From: an uncultured Ruminococcus sp.
GTDB lineage: Bacteria > Bacillota > Clostridia > Oscillospirales > Ruminococcaceae
DNA length: 64,000 nt
Assembly (NCBI RefSeq): GCF_947301925.1
Contig: NZ_CAMYUE010000009.1
Location: forward strand, 1-64,000
Direction: 5' to 3'
In this document: one piece after another, positions 60,772 to 64,000 of the stretch
Position numbering within the stretch: position 1 is the first letter of the stretch
Layout of the letters: each line of letters starts with the position of its first letter
Translations under genes and position numbers: made by a program
Notes under the pieces: model-generated
The model's input: only the letters and a program-made list of their open reading frames with translations
What the model was told of the DNA's origin: nothing
Database searches by the model: none

Positions 60772-61503
60772 TTATTTCTCCTTGCCGATAGCGTTTCTTA
60801 TGGCGCGGAGCTCGTCTGCTGTAAGGTCGCGGTAAGCGCCGGGCTTCAGCATACCCAGCTTCAGGGGACCTATGCTTATGCGGCGGAGCCTTGCCACTTC
60901 AAGGCCTACAGCCTCGCACATCTTTCTGATCTGGCGGTTCCTGCCCTCCTTGATGGTAATGAGGAGCACTACTCTGCCCTCTGCCTTGTCCTTTACCACC
61001 ACATTTGCAGGTAGAGTCTTTTTGCCGTCGATCTCCACGCCCTCGGCCAGCTTCACCAGCTGATCGTCGCTGATGTCGGGGCGAACCGTTACGCGGTAGG
61101 TCTTGGAGATATGCCTGCTGGGGTGCATTATGCTGTTTGCGAATTCGCCGTCGTTGGTGAAGAGCAGCAGTCCCTCGGAGTTCCTGTCAAGGCGTCCCAC
61201 GGGGTATACCCTCTCCTCAACGTCCGTGAGGAGATCCATGACGCAGCGCCTGTCCAGCTCGTCTGAGACTGTGGTGACGTAGCCTCTGGGCTTGTTCATC
61301 ATGAGATATACGAAGCTGCGCTTCTTCGGCATATATATCCTTTCGCCGTCAATGGTGATTATGTCCTTGAAGCCGCACTTGTCGCCCAGTCTGACGGGGT
61401 GGCCGTTAAGCTTTACCCTGCCCTGTGATATGAGCTCCTCGGCTTTTCGTCTGGAGCATACGCCGCTGTCGGCGATCATTTTCTGAATCCTTATTTTTTC
61501 CAA
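60772..61503 (-). CDS. rluB: rRNA pseudouridine synthase (RluB/RsuA family)
   Basis: The enzyme converts uridine to pseudouridine in 23S rRNA (RluB type) by family. The 243-aa protein has an N-terminal S4 RNA-binding domain (residues 5-50) and a catalytic domain with the Asp in G-R-L-D-R-N-S-E-G-L-L near residue 103. The start is TTG, the first codon giving the conserved S4 beginning I-R-I-Q-K-M-I. rluB lies in the order gerW-dacF-rluB, common in Clostridia. Confidence 0.93.
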   Translation of the reverse strand: MEKIRIQKMIADSGVCSRRKAEELISQGRVKLNGHPVRLGDKCGFKDIITIDGERIYMPKKRSFVYLMMNKPRGYVTTVSDELDRRCVMDLLTDVEERVYPVGRLDRNSEGLLLFTNDGEFANSIMHPSRHISKTYRVTVRPDISDDQLVKLAEGVEIDGKKTLPANVVVKDKAEGRVVLLITIKEGRNRQIRKMCEAVGLEVARLRRISIGPLKLGMLKPGAYRDLTADELRAIRNAIGKEK

Positions 61504-61510
61504 AGTTATC

Positions 61511-62668
61511 CTATCCTTTATGGGAGAAAATACTCCCGATCTTATGCTTTATTCTCTCAATGAGGCTCTTTTCCTGCTTTTTTCTGCCGTCTGAATAAAC
61601 CTTATCCTCGGCTGCAACGAGAGGTACTCTCTCTGTTTCCCGTCCGCGGAAATAAACCGCCAGCTCGCCTATCTGCTCCCCCGTTCTCACGGGAGCGTAC
61701 ACAAAGGGCGGAGCCAGCACCGCAAAGGAGAAGTCCCTGTCGCTCCCCGACACTGTAGTCACGGAGATACTGTCCCTTTCGGGCATGAGCCTCAGCTTGC
61801 CGTCAACTGCGCCCACTATACCGGCAGTGATATCCCCCGGGAGCTTCACCTCCCGCAGGGCTGCCTCACGGAAGCACCAGTCATACAGCGCCATATGATC
61901 GTCCCAGTCGTTCCTGTCGTTAAGGGTGACGCAGATGAGGTCCTTGCCGTCCCTTTCGCAGGCCGATACCAGACAGCGCCCCGCCTCGTCGGTAAAACCT
62001 GTCTTTACGCCGTATACCCCATCGTACATACCCAGCAGCTTATTGGTGTTCTTCAGCTGCCTTTCACAGGGCGGATCGCCGAAGCTGACCTTCATGCTGC
62101 TCTGTGAGCATATACTGCGGAATATGTCGTTGCTCAGAGCCTCCCTTGCCAGCAGAGCCATATCCCCTGCCGAGGAGCCGTGTCCCTCGCCCTCAAGTCC
62201 TGAGGGAGTGACGAAATATGTCCTTGACAGTCCCATATCACGGGCGCGGCTGTTCATCAGCTCCGCAAAGGCATCGAGGCTCCCTGCTATCCTTACGGCA
62301 GCAGCATTGGCGGCGTCGTTGCCCGAGGGCAGCAGCATACCGCAGCACAGGGCGTACTTTGTGACTGTATCGCCCTCCCGGAGCCCCATGGAGGAGCCCT
62401 CCACCTTTACAGCCTCACTGTCAACGGTGAATTCGTCGTACAGGCCGCCGCTCTCGATACAGAGCAGAGCCGTCATGATCTTGGTGGTGCTTGCCATAGG
62501 GAGCTTCTCCCCTGCATTCAGCGCATAGAGGGTCTCTCCCGTATCGGCGGATATTACCGCAGCCGCCTTCGCGGATATCTCAGGCCTTTCGGCGCAGTAT
62601 CCCGCAGCGGCGCGGACGCAGAGGGCAGTTACGGAAACTGCCGCAGTTATTGAAACGAGCCATTTCAT
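61511..62668 (-). CDS. dacF: D-alanyl-D-alanine carboxypeptidase (S11, DacF-like)
   Basis: This penicillin-binding protein trims the terminal D-Ala of peptidoglycan. The 385-aa protein has an N-terminal signal peptide, then S-T-T-K (catalytic Ser60 and Lys63), S-G-N-D-A-A-N and K-T-G-F-T-D, the three S11 motifs, followed by a beta-rich PBP5_C-like domain and a basic tail. The ATG at 62668 lies six bases after GGAGGT. Its place after gerW suggests the sporulation-linked DacF/DacB group. Confidence 0.92.
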   Translation of the reverse strand: MKWLVSITAAVSVTALCVRAAAGYCAERPEISAKAAAVISADTGETLYALNAGEKLPMASTTKIMTALLCIESGGLYDEFTVDSEAVKVEGSSMGLREGDTVTKYALCCGMLLPSGNDAANAAAVRIAGSLDAFAELMNSRARDMGLSRTYFVTPSGLEGEGHGSSAGDMALLAREALSNDIFRSICSQSSMKVSFGDPPCERQLKNTNKLLGMYDGVYGVKTGFTDEAGRCLVSACERDGKDLICVTLNDRNDWDDHMALYDWCFREAALREVKLPGDITAGIVGAVDGKLRLMPERDSISVTTVSGSDRDFSFAVLAPPFVYAPVRTGEQIGELAVYFRGRETERVPLVAAEDKVYSDGRKKQEKSLIERIKHKIGSIFSHKG

Positions 62669-62728
62669 AGGCACACCTCCGCATATTATGATATACTGAA
62701 GGTTATGCCGCTGAATATGATTTTATTC

Positions 62729-63166
62729 TCAGTTCAGGGGAACAGATTCGTCTGTGATGCCGCCTGCTGCGGTATCCTCGGAGCTGCCGCCCTTCTTCTT
62801 GCTGATGAAGCCGCTTACCTTGTCGATGATGCCTGGCATCTTCTCGATAGCAGCGCTGATGGGGTCGCTTGCGCCCTCCATTGTCACCATCTTTGCGGAG
62901 CCGTCGGGTGAGATAACGAGGAAGCCCTCGGGCTTGATGGAAACGCCTGCTCCCGCGCCGCCTCCGAAGAGGTCCTTGTCGTACTTCGAGGGCAGATCCG
63001 AACCGCCCGACGCAAAGCCGTAGCTAACCTTGGATACGGGGATTATGGTAGTACCGTCGGGGAGCTTGATAGGCTCGCCGATAATGGCGTTAACGTCTGC
63101 CATCTCCTTGATCTTTTCGATGGAAATACCTAAAAGCTCGCTTACAGGTGTATTGTTTGCACTCAT
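62729..63166 (-). CDS. gerW: GerW/YtfJ family spore protein
   Basis: The 145-aa protein has the typical core of the family: G-E-P-I-K-L-P-D-G-T-T-I-I-P near residue 31, V-S-Y-G-F-A-S-G-G, G-G-G-A-G-A-G, and a C-terminal K-K-K segment. YtfJ of Bacillus is a spore inner-coat/germination protein; in Clostridia the gene often lies with a DUF2953 gene, as here. Its role in this organism is open if spores are not made. Confidence 0.93.
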   Translation of the reverse strand: MSANNTPVSELLGISIEKIKEMADVNAIIGEPIKLPDGTTIIPVSKVSYGFASGGSDLPSKYDKDLFGGGAGAGVSIKPEGFLVISPDGSAKMVTMEGASDPISAAIEKMPGIIDKVSGFISKKKGGSSEDTAAGGITDESVPLN

Positions 63167-63176
63167 ATTTTATACC

Positions 63177-64000
63177 TCACTTCTGCCTTGCGGCGGATTT
63201 TTTCAATTTACGTTTTCTCAGCTTTTCAGGCAGGAATGTCCTGAAAAAATATGTCAACAGGAACCATGCTCCTGCTATGACCACTGTACCCACGCGGAAG
63301 GAAAGCTCTCCCGAGGTGTCCCAGCGACCCTTGGATACGCCGAACTGCGGGCGTATATCCACGGTCTTCAGCCTTACGGTAAAGAGCTGGCTGATAAAGG
63401 CGATGCCGCTGTATACCAGTGCGGAGTACCTTCCGTACTTCACTGCGCAGTCGCAGGCGTCCTCGTCTGCGATAACGAAGTCTATATAGAAGTCCTTCAG
63501 CCTGAAGCCCTTGAATATCTTCAGCAGGGGGCGCTGAGCGCTCTCCCATATGCCCACCAGGAACTCTATCTTGTCGCTGAGTGACTTGCTGTCATCGTCC
63601 TCTGACTTTTCGGAGCTGTCCTCCTCATCATCGGAGAAGTCCCCGTCAAAGTCCTCATCGTCCTTCTTTTTCTTCTTTTTGTCCTTTTTCTTAAAGGGAG
63701 CTTCCTCAGTGATCTCCCCGTCAATGCTGTCGGCAGCGTCAGCCTCCTGTGCCGGAGCGCTGTCTGTATTCTCTGCGCTCTCGCTGACCGCAGGGAGCAT
63801 ATCCGCTTCGGGATCGTTCACGGGGATATCCTCCAGCTCCTTCTCCCATTCGTACTGCTCGCGCTGCTTTTTCTTTTTCTTTGACTTTTTCTCCTTAACG
63901 GGCTTCGGCTTCTTCGGCTTTGAAGGCTTGTCCTTCTTTTTTGCCTTGCGCTTCTTCCACCAGCCGTAGAGGCCTCCCCCGTCGGAGTCCATCAGGTTTA
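63177..64000 (-). CDS. DUF2953 membrane protein (5' end outside the window)
   Basis: About 270 residues are visible. A highly charged Lys/Glu/Asp-rich region (first 140 visible residues) is followed by the DUF2953 core (F-Y-I-D-F-V-I-A-D-E-D-A-C, then R-P-x-F) and a C-terminal hydrophobic helix with a basic tail. The frame stays open to the right edge with no stop, and DUF2953 proteins usually begin with a membrane helix before the charged part. The ATG at 63992 is therefore probably internal and the gene partial. It precedes gerW by 10 bases. Confidence 0.8.
   Translation of the reverse strand, partial: NLMDSDGGGLYGWWKKRKAKKKDKPSKPKKPKPVKEKKSKKKKKQREQYEWEKELEDIPVNDPEADMLPAVSESAENTDSAPAQEADAADSIDGEITEEAPFKKKDKKKKKKDDEDFDGDFSDDEEDSSEKSEDDDSKSLSDKIEFLVGIWESAQRPLLKIFKGFRLKDFYIDFVIADEDACDCAVKYGRYSALVYSGIAFISQLFTVRLKTVDIRPQFGVSKGRWDTSGELSFRVGTVVIAGAWFLLTYFFRTFLPEKLRKRKLKKSAARQK

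Overview
The window looks like chromosome of a low-to-moderate-GC anaerobic Firmicute of the Oscillospiraceae, most like a cellulolytic Ruminococcus. The reasons are a membrane-anchored GH9 cellulase, an internal dockerin on a secreted protein, Thr-rich surface linkers with an S-P-K-T-G sorting motif, glgC/glgD-type glycogen genes, SpoIIE/SpoIIP/GerW, and strong SD sequences with many TTG(A/N)-17-TATAAT promoters. The genus is an inference from gene content. I see no rRNA, insertion sequence or CRISPR array.

Layout. 1-1.4 kb: HD-GYP-type membrane protein. 1.36-7.3 kb (minus): glycogen operon glgB-glgC-glgD-glgA. 7.5-9.7 kb: spoIIE. 9.9-31.8 kb (minus): 24 co-directional genes with no gap above about 30 bp, starting at a strong promoter near 31.83 kb with mscS, a phosphoesterase, two flavoproteins, two unknowns and rsmA. 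It continues as a 17-gene anaerobic cobalamin pathway: cbiL-D-F-G-H-J-ET-A, cobT-U-S, a CobU-like gene, cobC, cbiB, cobD, cbiP, cbiC. 31.9-38.2 kb: CapD/FlaA1-type enzyme, GH9 cellulase, Gly-repeat membrane protein, Nudix hydrolase. 38.3-44.4 kb (minus): three secreted proteins sharing one unknown C-terminal module, with a BspA-type LRR array, nothing, or a dockerin in front. 44.5 kb: tRNA-Arg(CCU) and a cupin gene.

45.2-51.5 kb (plus) is the most interesting locus. A consensus promoter and a compact cobalamin riboswitch with an intrinsic terminator precede five tightly coupled genes: a wall-anchored transcobalamin-like beta-domain protein, a membrane protein combining an alpha/alpha-barrel with a DUF4430-like domain (the two-domain plan of intrinsic factor/transcobalamin), EcfT, a fused EcfA-EcfA ATPase and an S component. 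I read this as a Gram-positive cobalamin capture and ECF uptake system.

51.6-57 kb: an orphan RepA/AAA_25-type ATPase, pta, an ECF sigma/anti-sigma pair, a lone AlbA_2-domain protein, a dispersed and tandem intergenic repeat, tRNA-Arg(CCG) and a YiiX-like amidase. 57-64 kb (minus): a SpoIIP pair, then the cluster DUF2953 (cut by the window end)-gerW-dacF-rluB-unknown-metA-DUF4190-like protein.

Together the window carries most of the corrin-ring and lower-ligand pathway and a separate uptake system. It lacks the cobalt chelatase, uroporphyrinogen methylation, corrinoid adenosyltransferase and cobalt transporter genes, which must lie elsewhere if the pathway is complete. The uptake operon has a visible cobalamin riboswitch; the biosynthetic run does not.
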